This document shows positions 26,370-34,248 of a stretch of 63,938 nucleotides of DNA, one piece after another. The stretch is from Chloroflexota bacterium (lineage in GTDB: Bacteria; Chloroflexota; Anaerolineae; UBA4142). The position numbers and the translations under genes are program-made. Under the pieces are notes generated by a model. The model did no database searches, had not been told where the DNA came from, and saw nothing but the letters and a program-made list of their open reading frames with translations. How positions within the stretch are numbered: position 1 is the stretch's first letter; each line of letters opens with the position of its first letter. Where the stretch lies: positions 1 through 63,938 of the forward strand of contig JAMCQI010000032.1 in NCBI GenBank assembly GCA_023381515.1. Reading direction: 5' to 3'.

Positions 26370-27515
26370 CTAGTGAATTATAGCACTTGAAACCGTCTTT
26401 GCAAGAGGTCGTGCGCGGCGCGCGAGGACGACCCCCCTTGCCGTCACAAAGAGAAAGAGGAGAACGGCAAGAACGTTCAGCAGTCCGCCCCACTCGCGCA
26501 TCTCGAACGAGGGGAGAAGGTCGCCCGCAATGCGCAAGGCGAGTGACAGGTGCAAGAGCACCAGGTGCGCGTAGAAATCGGTCTTGTAGGGCACCGCACG
26601 ACCGAGTACCGCGGGTAAGATGATCGGCGCGTGTCCGAAAATCATCGACATGACAAAACCGAGAAAGACCGTGTGGAGAGTGGCATCGTACAACGGACCC
26701 GCCGGAGCTCCGCCGGTCACGAGACGCAGCAGGCCTCCCAGGCCGAGCCAGATATAGCCCAAGATCAAGCACCAGCCGATGAAACGCGTCAAGCCGCTCT
26801 GGCGAATCGTCCGCCGCGCAATATCATAGCGCAGCAGCCACAGAGCGAGCCCCAACATGCCTAATCCGGCAATGCGCACCCCGATCGTCGATCCGACCGC
26901 CGGCAAGGTCAGCCCCTCCACTGCGTCCGTGACAAGCCCGAGGAGCAGAACGCCGACGGCGGCGAGATAGAGCCGCTCACTCGCGCGCGACAGACGCATG
27001 AGCCGGCTCAGTTCCAACCGCTCGCCGACGATGGTGAGGATGAGAAAGGCAGTCCACCAGAGGACGAGCCGGAAGACCGGAAACCCCGCCAGCCAGATGA
27101 GGTCCCCGATAAAGAAGCACACTACGCCTAGCGCCATGGTAAGTGTGAAAATCGCCGTTTGCCGCCGGACAATCACGACGAAAATGGCGACGAAGAATAT
27201 GCCGCCGATCGCCGAGAGGACGATGCCAACCGGCGTCAGGGCCTCGACGAGCAGCAAAAGAGACCCGATGCCCATCAAGAGCGGCGCGGCATAGCCCCAC
27301 CGCCGCCCTAATGCCACCGCGCGCTCCATGCTGATGACGGTTCCCAGAAAGCCGGAGATCATGAGCCCGCCGTGGACGGCCACGAGGCCGGGGATCAGCG
27401 GCGGGAACGGCCATCCGATGCGGACGAGCCCGGCCCACAGGGCGGCCAGGAGAGCGACCATCGCCAATGCCATAATAGGTAACCGTGCGCGGTCAAGATG
27501 CGGCTGTGCGTTCAT
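26370..27515 (-). CDS. Polytopic membrane protein, NnrS-like
   Basis: 381 residues with about twelve hydrophobic helices and few loops. A His-Gly segment VHGGLMISGFLGTVISMERAVAL in helix 2 and a second one, TLHTVFLGFVMSMIFGHAPIILPAVLGR, resemble NnrS-type heme/copper membrane proteins linked to nitric oxide metabolism. The similarity is by pattern only. The gene sits between folE and a TetR regulator on the same strand, 42 bp after the TetR stop, so it could be co-transcribed with the regulator. Confidence 0.6.
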   Translation of the reverse strand: MNAQPHLDRARLPIMALAMVALLAALWAGLVRIGWPFPPLIPGLVAVHGGLMISGFLGTVISMERAVALGRRWGYAAPLLMGIGSLLLLVEALTPVGIVLSAIGGIFFVAIFVVIVRRQTAIFTLTMALGVVCFFIGDLIWLAGFPVFRLVLWWTAFLILTIVGERLELSRLMRLSRASERLYLAAVGVLLLGLVTDAVEGLTLPAVGSTIGVRIAGLGMLGLALWLLRYDIARRTIRQSGLTRFIGWCLILGYIWLGLGGLLRLVTGGAPAGPLYDATLHTVFLGFVMSMIFGHAPIILPAVLGRAVPYKTDFYAHLVLLHLSLALRIAGDLLPSFEMREWGGLLNVLAVLLFLFVTARGVVLARRARPLAKTVSSAIIH

Positions 27516-27557
27516 TTGATGCTGCCTTGCTCAGTATGACACTTTAAAGACAAGCGC

Positions 27558-28166
27558 TCACAAACCAAGAACCCGCACGTACCCGTTGATCGCCAGGTCG
27601 AGAAACCAACTCACCATCTGTCCAGGCGAATACGCCTGCCCGCTTTCCAGCCACCACGCCACGGTGCTAATGAGCATGTTCGACATCAATGTCATGGCCA
27701 CCTTTCTGGGTACTTGGCTACGCATGGGCTTGCCCCGAAAGGACTGGAGGCGGGCGCGCTGCTGTTCGCGCTCTTCGAGCAGTTTGGTAAAGTGATCGCG
27801 CACCTTGGCCGAAAACCATGAGCTGCCCTTCCTACCCAGCAGCGTGGCGTAGAGCCGTTCATGCTCCCGAAAGTGTTCAAAGAGCCTGACCCATCGCTCC
27901 GGAGGGTTTCGCGGATCGATGTTCTGGACGACTTGGCCCGGCGGCCCCAGCGTGCTCGTGAACTGCTCGACGGCCTGCGCGAAAATCTGATCCAACAAAT
28001 CATACTTGTCCTGATAATGGCGATAGAATGTTGCCCGGTTCACGTCGGCGCGTTCGGCAATGTCTCCGACCGTGATCGCGTCAAAACCCCGCTCGGCCGC
28101 CAATTCGACGAGAGCCTCCTGGAGCAGCTTGTCCGTGCGCCGGACCCGCGGGTCGACCTTACTCAT
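27558..28166 (-). CDS. TetR/AcrR-family transcriptional repressor
   Basis: 202 residues. The N-terminal HTH reads DAITVGDIAERADVNRATFYRHYQDKYDLLDQIF, a textbook TetR domain. The C-terminal helical ligand domain ends in a TetR_C-like helix (MLISTVAWWLESGQAYSPGQM). It is divergent from an MFS exporter, and the 139-bp gap holds two inverted repeats containing the same GCGACA half-site. It therefore most likely represses the exporter and itself; the inducer is unknown. Confidence 0.92.
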   Translation of the reverse strand: MSKVDPRVRRTDKLLQEALVELAAERGFDAITVGDIAERADVNRATFYRHYQDKYDLLDQIFAQAVEQFTSTLGPPGQVVQNIDPRNPPERWVRLFEHFREHERLYATLLGRKGSSWFSAKVRDHFTKLLEEREQQRARLQSFRGKPMRSQVPRKVAMTLMSNMLISTVAWWLESGQAYSPGQMVSWFLDLAINGYVRVLGL

Positions 28167-28184
28167 GCGTCACTTGTTCCCCTG

Positions 28185-28200
28185 TGTCGCCTATGCGACA
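28185..28200. promoter_or_regulatory. Palindromic operator proximal to the TetR gene
   Basis: TGTCGC-CTAT-GCGACA is a perfect 6-bp inverted repeat, 19 bp before the TetR start codon. It shares the GCGACA half-site with the second operator. Confidence 0.6.
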
Positions 28201-28218
28201 TTTCTCCCCGATTGATTC

Positions 28219-28247
28219 TTGATTCCGCCTTGTCTATGCCGTATAGT
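28219..28247 (+). promoter_or_regulatory. Promoter of the MFS exporter gene
   Basis: TTGATT (28219-28224), exactly 17 nt, then TATAGT (28242-28247). The expected start point is at about 28254, the first base of the downstream operator. Confidence 0.7.
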
Positions 28248-28253
28248 CGAAAC

Positions 28254-28287
28254 GCGACAGTACATGATATATACAACAAACTGTCGC
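28254..28287. promoter_or_regulatory. Palindromic operator overlapping the MFS transcription start
   Basis: GCGACAGT (28254-28261) and ACTGTCGC (28280-28287) are exact complements separated by 18 nt. A repressor bound here would block initiation from the promoter directly upstream. Confidence 0.6.
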
Positions 28288-28305
28288 ACAAGGCAAGGGG
28301 GCGAA

Positions 28306-29553
28306 ATGACGGCAAGAACTATAGAACAGCACCTGCGGCTGAATGCCGCACATTCATTCGCCGCGCTCAAGTATCGCAATTATCGACTGTGGTTCGGGGG
28401 ACAGCTTGCTTCGCTCGTCGGGACGTGGATGCAGACGACGGCTCAAGCGTTCCTGATTTTCCAATTGACCCATTCCCCCGCTTACCTCGGCTATGTCACC
28501 TTTGCGTCCGGTATCCCGATATGGTTTCTCATGCTCTACGGAGGCGTCGTCATCGATAGGATGCCGCGGCGCACTCTACTCGTCATCACCCAGACCTCGA
28601 TGATGATTCTCGCATTCATCCTGGCAGGGCTCACATTCATGGGAATTGTCCAGGCGTGGCACATCTTGGTGCTCGCCTTCCTGCTCGGCGCCGCAAACGC
28701 CTTTGATGCGCCGGCGCGGCAAGCCTTTGTCGCCGATCTGGTCGACCACGAAGACTTGACGAACGCCATTGCTCTGAACTCGACCATGTTCCAATCAGCG
28801 ACAGTGGTCGGCCCCGCCGTGGCCGGCCTGACCTATGCGGCGTTCGGCCCGGCATGGTGCTTTACCATCAACGGGATTTCTTTCATTGCCGTGATCGGCG
28901 CGTTGCTGCTGATGCACATCCAGCCGCTGCCCGCGCGCCGGCGCGCAACTTCGTCCTTACGGGAAATGAGCGAAGGACTGCGCTATTCGCTCAGTCATCC
29001 CATTCTGCGCGCGCTCATCGCCCTCATCGGCGCCATGGGACTGTTCAGCACAGCGTATATGACTCTCTTTCCGGCCTGGGCCGTCACGGTACTGCACGGC
29101 GATGCGACGACGAACGGTTGGCTGCAATCCGCGCGGGGATTGGGTGCGCTCGCCGGCGCATTCACAATCGCCGCGCTGGGCCGCTTTCAATGGAAAGGGC
29201 GCCTGTTGACCTTCGGGGCTTTTGTCTTTCCGGCCACGCTGATCGTTTTTTCCGTAATCACCTCACAGCCGCTGTCGCTGCTGACCCTCTTCGCGGTCGG
29301 TTGGGGTTTCCTGGTTACGGCGAATTTGGCGGGGACGCTCCTACAAACGCTCGTGCCCGAAGAGTTGCGCGGGCGGGTCACAGGCGTTTATTCACTCGTC
29401 GCCTTTGGCTCATTACCCATCGGCGCCCTGGCCGCCGGCGCCGCGGCCGAATGGATCGGCGCCCCGTCGACGGTCCTCGTCGGGGCCATTCTCTTGCTCC
29501 TCTTCGCCGTCGGGCTGTACATTCTCGCCCCGCAATTGCGAAGGGTGGAGTAA
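28306..29553 (+). CDS. MFS transporter, EntS-like drug/siderophore exporter type
   Basis: 415 residues from the ATG at 28306, which has AAGGGGG upstream; upstream in-frame codons lie inside the operator. Twelve helices. The opening ALKYRNYRLWFGGQLASLVGTWMQTTAQAFL is typical of the MFS_3 (EntS/enterobactin exporter-like) group. The cytoplasmic loop is GGVVIDRMPRRTLL, and AANAFDAPARQAFVADLV follows the fourth helix. Regulated by the divergent TetR protein through the two palindromes; probably exports a toxic compound. Confidence 0.92.
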   Translation: MTARTIEQHLRLNAAHSFAALKYRNYRLWFGGQLASLVGTWMQTTAQAFLIFQLTHSPAYLGYVTFASGIPIWFLMLYGGVVIDRMPRRTLLVITQTSMMILAFILAGLTFMGIVQAWHILVLAFLLGAANAFDAPARQAFVADLVDHEDLTNAIALNSTMFQSATVVGPAVAGLTYAAFGPAWCFTINGISFIAVIGALLLMHIQPLPARRRATSSLREMSEGLRYSLSHPILRALIALIGAMGLFSTAYMTLFPAWAVTVLHGDATTNGWLQSARGLGALAGAFTIAALGRFQWKGRLLTFGAFVFPATLIVFSVITSQPLSLLTLFAVGWGFLVTANLAGTLLQTLVPEELRGRVTGVYSLVAFGSLPIGALAAGAAAEWIGAPSTVLVGAILLLLFAVGLYILAPQLRRVE

Positions 29554-29559
29554 TGCTTT

Positions 29560-29763
29560 TTATTCCCGAAGGACGATGGTCCACAACGGCGTATATCCGA
29601 ACTGGGCGCCCGTCTGTGCCATCGTGCCAATGGTGGCCGGATCGTCATCCGAGACGCCCGTGATAAGACCCGGACCGAGTGCACGCAAATAGGCTCAAGG
29701 CTGGGTCAGCAGTCCACCGTGGCGGACCTCCCGATCCTCAGCCTGGGCCTGTGCATCAGGCAT
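29560..29763 (-). pseudogene. Remnant of an Nramp-type divalent metal transporter gene
   Basis: AAGGAGAGTTTG and an ATG at 29763 start a peptide, MPDAQAQAEDREVRHGG..., that stops after 22 codons at a TGA. The same frame continues AYLRALGPGLITGVSDDD, then PATIGTMAQTGAQFGYTPLW, the unmistakable first-helix region of Nramp/MntH transporters (GPGLITG.SDDDP). It ends at a TAA at 29562-29560. Only about 65 of roughly 420 codons survive, with one internal stop, so the gene is dead. It abuts the end of the convergent MFS gene. Confidence 0.8.
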
Positions 29764-29847
29764 CAAACTCTCCTTCGTGACTAGTACATTCTTGAACGAC
29801 CGACGGACAGCTCTAATACGGAGGGGAACCCGCTCTCCCGACCGATT

Positions 29848-29880
29848 AAAAACCCCTCCCCGCTTTTCGCGAGAAGGGGC
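29848..29880 (-). terminator. Intrinsic terminator after the small membrane protein gene
   Basis: On the minus strand CCCCTTCT pairs with GGGAGGGG (two G-T pairs) around a CGCG-containing loop and is followed directly by TTTTTAATC. Confidence 0.75.
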
Positions 29881-29902
29881 ACATCGTTGCTCCGCCTTTC
29901 CT

Positions 29903-30127
29903 TCACGTGAAATGTCCCCACGTAAGGGCAAAGGCCAAGAGCCACATGAGGGCGCCGACGAGGTCCGCCGAAATGTTCTCGAGTCCGGTATAGTCGCCGA
30001 TGAGTTGCCAGCTGAGCGATTGGTAAACGAAAACCTGTACGGCGATGGTGAACGCCAGCCGGACGAACACGAGGTAGGCGCCCCATTTCTTCCACCGCCA
30101 GATGCCGTACAGCGCGATTCCGAGCAT
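29903..30127 (-). CDS. Small membrane protein, unknown function
   Basis: 74 residues from the ATG at 30127, with three hydrophobic segments. The motif YGIWRWKKWGAYLVF followed by a helix resembles short conserved membrane proteins of unknown function. The frame continues open upstream (…KLIDLVSTV before the ATG) to a GGAGGGGAGAG ribosome-site-like run, so the true start may be a non-ATG codon slightly further upstream. It lies about 60 bp after the sensor kinase stop on the same strand and is followed by a terminator: probably the last gene of that operon. Confidence 0.55.
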   Translation of the reverse strand: MLGIALYGIWRWKKWGAYLVFVRLAFTIAVQVFVYQSLSWQLIGDYTGLENISADLVGALMWLLAFALTWGHFT

Positions 30128-30186
30128 AACTGTCGATACCAGGTCGATCAGCTTTCTGCTCTCCCCTCCGCTCCTCTGCTGCGTTG

Positions 30187-32586
30187 TTATGGCAGCGTGA
30201 AATAGAACGTCGCGCCCTTGTCTACCACTGCTTCTGCCCAGATGCGGCCACCGTGGCGGTGAATGATGCGCTCGACGATCGCCAGCCCCACTCCGTTCCC
30301 TTCATACTCCTCGGCATGGTGGAGGCGTTGGAACACCCCAAAGAGACTCTCTGCCTGCGTCATGTCGAAGCCGACGCCGTTATCGCGAACATAATAAACG
30401 GTCTCAGGTTCAGGGCTGCATGTTTCAGGTTGCGGGAGGTCAAGATTCGATCCAACAGCGGACGCGGAACCTTCGCTTTGCTCAGGCGTTTCATGCTGGC
30501 ACGATCGGGATTCGGTATCATTCGACTCTAAACCTGAAACCTGAGACTGGAACCCAACTTCGATCCGCGTGACGTCTCGCGTCCGGCTGTACTTTAATGC
30601 GTTAGAAAGGAGATTGGCAAAGACTTGCTTGAGCAGAATGGGGTCCGCCTGGCACACAGGCAAGTCGGCAATCTCTGCTTCCACCCGCCTCCCTTGCTCT
30701 TGAGCGAGTAGGCTCTCAAGCGCCTGGCGAGCGAGGCTGGACGGAGCGACCGTCTGCTTCTTCAGTGGCGCGCGGCTGAGCCGCGAAAAATCGAGCAGAG
30801 CGTTGGTGAGTGCGCTCATCGATTCTGCGTTGTCGCGGATCAATGTCAAAAAGCGGCGCGCTTCTTCCGGAATCTGTGGGCCATAGTCCTCGAGCACCAG
30901 GCCGGAAAAACTGTCGATGGAGGCGAGGGGGGCGCGGAGGTCGTGTGAAACGGAATAGGAAAAGGCCTCCAGTTCCTTGTTCGCCGCTTCCAGCGCCTGG
31001 CTGGCTCTGCGGATTTCGAGCGTCCGTTCGGCGACCCGACGCTCCAGCTCTTCGTTGAACTGCTCCAGTTCCTGTTCAACTTGCTTACGCTGCGTAATAT
31101 CCAGGAAGATGCCGTGCAAGAAAAGCGGAATGCCGTTCGCGTCCCGCACGAGGGTCGCCTGGTCGTTGATCCAGATTTCGCGTCCGTCTTTGGTCAGCAA
31201 ACGGTATTCCGAGCGGAAGGGCTTGCCTAAAGCGTGGCTGCGCGTCACCTCTGCGAGCACACGCTCGCGGTCTTCGGGATGGAGCTGCCGCACCCAGGCA
31301 TCCGGCTTGCCAAGCCACTCGGAGGGGACAAAACCGAGGAGCGCTTCGAGTTGCGGGCTGATATACAGGGTCGTGCTTTTCTCATCCGCGGCCGCGATGT
31401 AGGTGACCGCAGGCACTTGCTCGACCAGCGTGCGATACTTGGCTTCGGCCTCGCTGAGTTGCGCATGATGCTGCTCCAGGGACAGCGCCATTTGGTCAAA
31501 GGCGTCGGCCAGTTCGTCCAGTTCACTCGACCGGCTCGAGACACCGGTCCGCGCACCCAAATTTCCAGCCGCCAACTGTCGGGTCGCGCTCAGGAGCGGC
31601 TCGACGCTGCGGATGATGAAAACGTCTCCAAAGAACCACGCGGCGACGAGCGCCAAGACGGCGACGAGCGCAAAGAGCAGCAGATTACGGACCAGCATCT
31701 GCTCTTCCTCTGCAAAGACGACGGCGGACGGAATTCCTACGCTCACATAGGCGCCCGGACTGGCCGGATTGCTAAGGGGGACAAAGCCATATTGGCGGAC
31801 AGTCCCATCGGCTCCGGTCGTCTCCGTGGTGGCCTGACTGCTTCCCCCCAGGAGGCTCTCGACCAGAGGAAAGCTGGGTGATGACTTGCCGGTCCAACGG
31901 TTTGAATCGGGATAGCGATCCAGAATCGTCCCACTCCGTCCCACAATGCTGATCGTCGAGCCGTCCGGCAGGCTTGACTGCTGCGCGAGCGGCCCGAACC
32001 AATCAAGGTTCAGATCCAATTCCACGATGCTTTGGACTTGGCCAGCTCCGTTGAGGATCGGTTGAAAGAGCGGAAGGATCGCCTTTCCTTGTTGCGCGTC
32101 GACATCGTAATCGCCGAGGGCGGCCGAGTGAGTGGCAGCGGCTTGCTTGAGAGAAACACGGTCCGAGTGGTCGAGCGGAGGGGCATCCGAGATCGCGCTG
32201 CAAATGATCAAGCCGTCCGGCTGAACGACCCGCAAGTTGGCATATTGAGGATATTGCTCGAGGAGGGTGGCGAGAAGCTTGCGGCAAGAGCCAGAATCCC
32301 CGCCGGAGAGCGGCGCCAGTTCTGTGAGGGTTAAGAGAACCTGGCGGCCCGTCTGGATTTCATTGCTCTGCTTATCTTCAAAGAGGCGTGCGAGTCGCAG
32401 GGCTTCGGACTGGGCATCCTCCCCGGCCCGCTGACGTTGTTCGAGGCCGGTGTAGAGAATGAGCCCCAGGGCAGGCAGCATGGCGAGCAGTACCAGCAGT
32501 ATCAAACGCGAGCGCAGGCTCAAGTACCTTGTTGCAAGGCCCAGAGCGATCCTCCTTGTCGAGAACAAGTCGGATAGGCAAGCCAT
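30187..32586 (-). CDS. Membrane sensor histidine kinase (extracytoplasmic sensor, HAMP, PAS, HisKA, HATPase)
   Basis: 799 residues. TM1 is near residues 25-48. A dCache/CHASE-like extracytoplasmic region of about 250 residues is followed by TM2 (LLLFALVAVLALVAAWFF), HAMP (PLLSATRQLAAGNLGARTG), a PAS/PAC domain (YRTLVEQVPAVTYIA... LHGIFLDITQRKQ), a coiled coil, HisKA with SVSHDLRAPLASI (His548) and HATPase_c (NLLSNALKYS, VRDNGVGFD, GNGVGLAIVERII). About 45 residues interrupt the ATPase domain between VGF and VYYVRDNG, encoded by an element with inverted-repeat ends. No response regulator is adjacent, so it is an orphan kinase. The exact start is uncertain. Confidence 0.9.
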   Translation of the reverse strand: MACLSDLFSTRRIALGLATRYLSLRSRLILLVLLAMLPALGLILYTGLEQRQRAGEDAQSEALRLARLFEDKQSNEIQTGRQVLLTLTELAPLSGGDSGSCRKLLATLLEQYPQYANLRVVQPDGLIICSAISDAPPLDHSDRVSLKQAAATHSAALGDYDVDAQQGKAILPLFQPILNGAGQVQSIVELDLNLDWFGPLAQQSSLPDGSTISIVGRSGTILDRYPDSNRWTGKSSPSFPLVESLLGGSSQATTETTGADGTVRQYGFVPLSNPASPGAYVSVGIPSAVVFAEEEQMLVRNLLLFALVAVLALVAAWFFGDVFIIRSVEPLLSATRQLAAGNLGARTGVSSRSSELDELADAFDQMALSLEQHHAQLSEAEAKYRTLVEQVPAVTYIAAADEKSTTLYISPQLEALLGFVPSEWLGKPDAWVRQLHPEDRERVLAEVTRSHALGKPFRSEYRLLTKDGREIWINDQATLVRDANGIPLFLHGIFLDITQRKQVEQELEQFNEELERRVAERTLEIRRASQALEAANKELEAFSYSVSHDLRAPLASIDSFSGLVLEDYGPQIPEEARRFLTLIRDNAESMSALTNALLDFSRLSRAPLKKQTVAPSSLARQALESLLAQEQGRRVEAEIADLPVCQADPILLKQVFANLLSNALKYSRTRDVTRIEVGFQSQVSGLESNDTESRSCQHETPEQSEGSASAVGSNLDLPQPETCSPEPETVYYVRDNGVGFDMTQAESLFGVFQRLHHAEEYEGNGVGLAIVERIIHRHGGRIWAEAVVDKGATFYFTLP
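30400..30547. repeat. Short element with inverted-repeat ends inserted in the kinase ATPase domain
   Basis: GTCTCAGGTT (30401-30410) and AACCTGAGAC (30538-30547) are perfect 10-bp inverted repeats. A variant copy GTTTCAGGTT lies just inside the left end, and AACCTGAAAC overlaps the right end. The enclosed stretch of about 130 bp encodes a low-complexity Ser/Glu/Pro-rich peptide at a point where HATPase domains normally have only a short loop, and it keeps the frame. It looks like a tiny mobile or palindromic element tolerated in a coding region. Confidence 0.6.
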
Positions 32587-32647
32587 GCATGCCCTGCCTA
32601 TCTGACTTTGTTGTCGTTCACGACGAACTTGCCTGGACGTGCTCTAT

Positions 32648-32675
32648 ATTATAATCTTCTTCGCAGGACTTTCAA
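32648..32675 (-). promoter_or_regulatory. Promoter of the sensor kinase gene
   Basis: On the minus strand TTGAAA (32675-32670), 16 nt, then a perfect TATAAT (32653-32648). It overlaps the last codons of the ctpA-like gene and lies about 60 bp before the kinase start. Confidence 0.65.
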
Positions 32676-34078
32676 ATCCAGCAGAATTGCTCTAGCAGGG
32701 CCGGTTCGACGGCGAATGGGGCTGACAGAGTGGCTCCAACGCTCACCCCTGCTCCCCCGGAAAACTTTCCGCGTGGCGCGGGAGAGCTCCCCAGCTTCCC
32801 TGAGCTTTTGCCGCTCGCGGATTGATTCAACAATTGCAGCGCTTGCAGCAATTGCTGATCCCCGCTCGCCTGCAGTTGTTCAGCCGTCATGCCCCGTTCT
32901 GCCTCCGGGGTAAGTGCCATCGCATCTGACGGTAGCGTCACCGTCTGGTCGGGCGTGATCCCCTTGTGCCAGATCACACGTCCGCTCGGCGTAAGCCATT
33001 CTTCGACGGCCAACATCAATGCCGACCCATCCGAGAGGGGGAATTCGTTCAGCACAGTGCCCGTCCCGAAGGTGGTCTCCCCAATCAGCGTCCCGCGATG
33101 GGCATCTTGCAAAGCTCCTGCGACGATTTCCGAGGCACTCGCACTCCCATTGTTGACGAGCACGGCCATCGGCATTTCCGTGGCGATGCCGCCCGAGCGG
33201 ACAGTCACGTGCGTCACCTGGCCCTGCGCGTTCTTCTCGAGAAGCACATCCCCGCTGGACAGGAACTGGCTTGTCGTGTTCACCGCTTCGTCCAAGAGCC
33301 CGCCTGGGTTATTGCGCAGGTCGAGGATGACCGCGGTAACGCCTTGCTGCTTCATGTCGGTCAGGGCTTGCTTCAGGTCTTGGGTAACGCCCTGACTAAA
33401 GCCCGCGATTCGCAGGTGGGCGACATTCGTGCCGGGCAGCCGCTGCCAGGTGACGTTGTTGATCGTAATGCTTGCCCGTGTCAAGGTCACATCCGAGGTC
33501 TTGCCCGTGTTTGGATCCAGCAAGGTCAGCGTCACCTGGGTCCCCGCCGGCCCGAGGATCTTGCCCACCACCTGCTCAAGCGGTAGGCCGGAGACGTCAT
33601 TCCCATCCACTTTGAGGATCGCTTCGCCCGCGTGCAGCCCCGCCTTTTGGGCCGGAGAGCCGTCTATGGGCGCGACGATCACGACGTTTCCGTTCTTCTC
33701 CTCAACTTCGGCGCCAATCCCCTCGAATTTCCCCTGCGTGTAATCATTCTCGGACTTGACCATCTGCGGAGAGAGGAAGGTGCTGTGCCCGGTGTCGCCC
33801 AGGGCGTCGACCATCCCGCTGATGGCGCCGTACGTGAGCGGCTGACTCTGCTCGGCCGAATGGTCCACGTACTCGCGCTGGATCGTATTCCATGCTTCGG
33901 TAATCAATTGAAAATCAGGGCCGTTCGCCGGAGTCGTTCCGGATTGGGCGTGGGCGACGAGCACCTCTCGGTCCAAAGCAACCCCCGCGCCTGTTCCAAC
34001 GACCAAGAGCAAGAGGATGGCCAGCAAAACGGCCAGTCGCCGCAAAATAGTCTGGGTTGTCATTTGTTCGCTTTTCAT
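32672..34078 (-). CDS. S41-family carboxy-terminal processing peptidase (CtpA-like) with an altered Lys motif
   Basis: 468 residues from the ATG at 34078 (a GTG at 34093 and an ATG at 34063 are alternatives). Signal anchor RRLAVLLAILLLLVVGTGAG, a PDZ domain (EGIGAEVEEKNGNVVIVAPIDGSPAQKAGLHAGEAI), then the S41 core with the nucleophile region LVNNGSASASEIVAGAL. The position of the catalytic Lys, normally GxTFGKG, reads GETTFGTG. The C-terminus carries a Ser/Gly-rich tail of about 50 residues that does not look like the family. It lies downstream of the HtrA-like protease, separated by a hairpin: an envelope protein quality-control pair. Confidence 0.88.
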   Translation of the reverse strand: MKSEQMTTQTILRRLAVLLAILLLLVVGTGAGVALDREVLVAHAQSGTTPANGPDFQLITEAWNTIQREYVDHSAEQSQPLTYGAISGMVDALGDTGHSTFLSPQMVKSENDYTQGKFEGIGAEVEEKNGNVVIVAPIDGSPAQKAGLHAGEAILKVDGNDVSGLPLEQVVGKILGPAGTQVTLTLLDPNTGKTSDVTLTRASITINNVTWQRLPGTNVAHLRIAGFSQGVTQDLKQALTDMKQQGVTAVILDLRNNPGGLLDEAVNTTSQFLSSGDVLLEKNAQGQVTHVTVRSGGIATEMPMAVLVNNGSASASEIVAGALQDAHRGTLIGETTFGTGTVLNEFPLSDGSALMLAVEEWLTPSGRVIWHKGITPDQTVTLPSDAMALTPEAERGMTAEQLQASGDQQLLQALQLLNQSASGKSSGKLGSSPAPRGKFSGGAGVSVGATLSAPFAVEPALLEQFCWI

Positions 34079-34094
34079 CCTGGGCTTGCGCACA

Positions 34095-34135
34095 GGAAAA
34101 TCTTCCGCGGTCTTTCCGACCTTGGAAGATTTTCC
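34095..34135 (-). terminator. Hairpin between the HtrA-like and CtpA-like genes
   Basis: GGAAAATCTTCC (34095-34106) and GGAAGATTTTCC (34124-34135) are exact 12-bp complements. An inner GGTC/GACC pair further stabilises the loop. A second, weaker inverted repeat, GCGAGGAC/GTCCTCGC, spans about 34158-34206. Confidence 0.6.
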
Positions 34136-34248
34136 CGTACTTATATTATCCGCGCTAGGCGAGGACCATTTATCGTTTCGCTTCGCTCGAGGTGGTTTGT
34201 CCTCGCCCTCACGCGTCCGATTTCGTCACCGACCGGTGGCTCTTTGAT

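Noticed and set aside
29777..30205. Plus-strand open frame of 142 codons
   Set aside because: Overlaps the small membrane protein and terminator on the other strand; composition is that of antisense noise.
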